A stretch of DNA of 64,000 nt from Fratercula arctica (taxonomy: Eukaryota > Chordata > Aves > Charadriiformes > Alcidae), in the NCBI GenBank assembly GCA_947846985.1, contig CANTUZ010000007.1, forward strand, positions 29,702,355 to 29,766,354, read 5' to 3'. The notes beneath the pieces are model-generated. The model did not search any database, was not told the DNA's origin, and worked only from the letters and a program-made list of their open reading frames with translations. A program made the position numbers and the translations under genes. Below, piece after piece: positions 62,946 to 64,000 of this stretch. Numbering within the stretch: position 1 is the first letter of the stretch; every line of letters starts with the position of its first letter.

Positions 62946-64000
62946 TTTTCCTATAAGTCACTAACATAGCTGAACACCACAATGTCTATCCTTCATCACC
63001 ACACATACCGTATTTCATTTAAAGAACTGGCTGGTTTTGATGGTGGTTAACTTTTTAAAAAAGGTAGAGACTTTACTGGTACTTCTCACTGGTCTTGTTG
63101 ATGACAACAAGAAACACTACAAAGCTGCTGCCTGACAGGAATCCCCCTCATTTTTTTTAAGGCTAGGCACAAATGACAACAAACAACCTGAACTCCTTTT
63201 CACACTCTATAATGTTTCAAAAGGGAATTGTTTTGGAGCCATCAATATTCATCCACAGGATCCATCCCCTACATAGTATAGTTCATGATCATATTAATAG
63301 AAAAAAAACCTACCTCAAAGAGAAACAGACAATTTGTTATATTATCAGGACTCTCAAATTCATTCCCTCATATGATTTTACTCTAAATCCACTAAGAGAC
63401 TGATTTATTCTTTGATCTATTTTTTATTAGCATGATGGTACTGACTTCAATGAGATTTTTTTAATTTGATTTTTTTTTTCCAGTGATGAACGAAATGAAA
63501 CTGGAAATTCTTATCACCATGAGAAATCATCACCCCACATCCATTTAAGTCAACAAAAGAATTAAGTAAGCGTGAGCTGCAACTTGCTTACAGTCACATG
63601 CTCTCCTGATTCTGAGTCTTCACTGTTTTAGAAATAAGAATATTTTTAGGGTTGTGGGTTTGGGTGGTTTTGGTTTTTTTACTTTTCCATCACAGGGGGT
63701 AAGAAACACTCTTCACTTGAATAAATAAAAAGTTAATGACCAAAAAGCAGATTCTTGCAGCCACATGAAGCAGCAGCCAAGGTGTGGAAAACTACCAATT
63801 GATAAACTCTTACTGAAACAGAATTCTATATTCCTGATATTAGTCTGCAACTAAAAGGAAGAGTGCTCATTAAAACTTATATCAAGATGCTGGAAACAGT
63901 GAACAGAACTATAAATACACAACAGGCAGTGAGTGTGCTGAATGGACAAATTGAACTCAATCACACTGATACGTGACATAAAGAGTAATTTCTCTGAATT

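Larger units (their letters stand above)
56573..64000 (-). other. Partial upstream intron of PCDH11X
   Basis: This sequence lies 5' of the first coding exon acceptor. No GC-rich or CpG-rich promoter-like region is visible, so the promoter is probably outside the window. It contains one CR1 copy, a 21-G run and low-complexity tracts. Non-coding leader exons could be present but cannot be recognised from sequence alone. Confidence 0.65.
57863..64000. other. Upstream intronic DNA, no gene recognised
   Basis: G21 and a G/T-rich tract are the only structures noticed. No CpG-rich promoter or protein-like frame was seen. Confidence 0.6.

Overview
The window is vertebrate, almost certainly avian. 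Several CR1 (chicken repeat 1) LINE fragments share the bird-type reverse-transcriptase tail and the ATTCTATG-type 3' end. There is an avian-style solo LTR. The remaining sequence is AT-rich, long-intron DNA with no bacterial-type gene density. I cannot name the species.

The only gene I can support is a protocadherin on the minus strand, recognised as PCDH11X (protocadherin-11, delta-1 family). Two coding exons lie in the window. The first (start codon at 56528, donor after 55989) encodes residues 1-180: signal peptide, EC1 and the start of EC2. The second (26651 to 24165) encodes residues 181-1009: the rest of EC2, EC3-EC7, the single transmembrane helix and the proximal cytoplasmic tail with the conserved CM1 and CM2 blocks. 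Both junctions are phase 0 with good splice sites, and the reading frame is intact. A 29.3 kb intron separates the exons. The promoter and most 5' UTR exons lie beyond the right edge, and the remaining cytoplasmic exons lie beyond the left edge.

Layout from left to right: 1-636 holds two degenerate CR1 fragments. 637-24164 is the intron following the large exon, with one very old CR1 tail near 10.3 kb and a possible intronic polyadenylation signal at 23.78 kb. 24165-26651 is the large exon. 26652-55988 is the inter-exon intron, with an AT palindrome (29.3 kb), short tandem duplications, a possible ancient MIR-type SINE (39.2 kb), a GC hairpin (43.6 kb), a solo LTR with intact target duplication (47.9 kb) and two same-strand CR1 copies (50.0-51.7 kb). 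55989-56572 is the first coding exon with 44 nt of leader. 56573-64000 is the upstream intron, with one CR1 copy (57.1-57.9 kb) and a 21-G run.

I found no CRISPR, tRNA, rRNA or second protein gene, and no evidence for a novel multi-gene system. The observations worth checking are gene-structure details (alternative C-terminus, micro-uORF, C-rich intronic tract) and the histories of the repeats.
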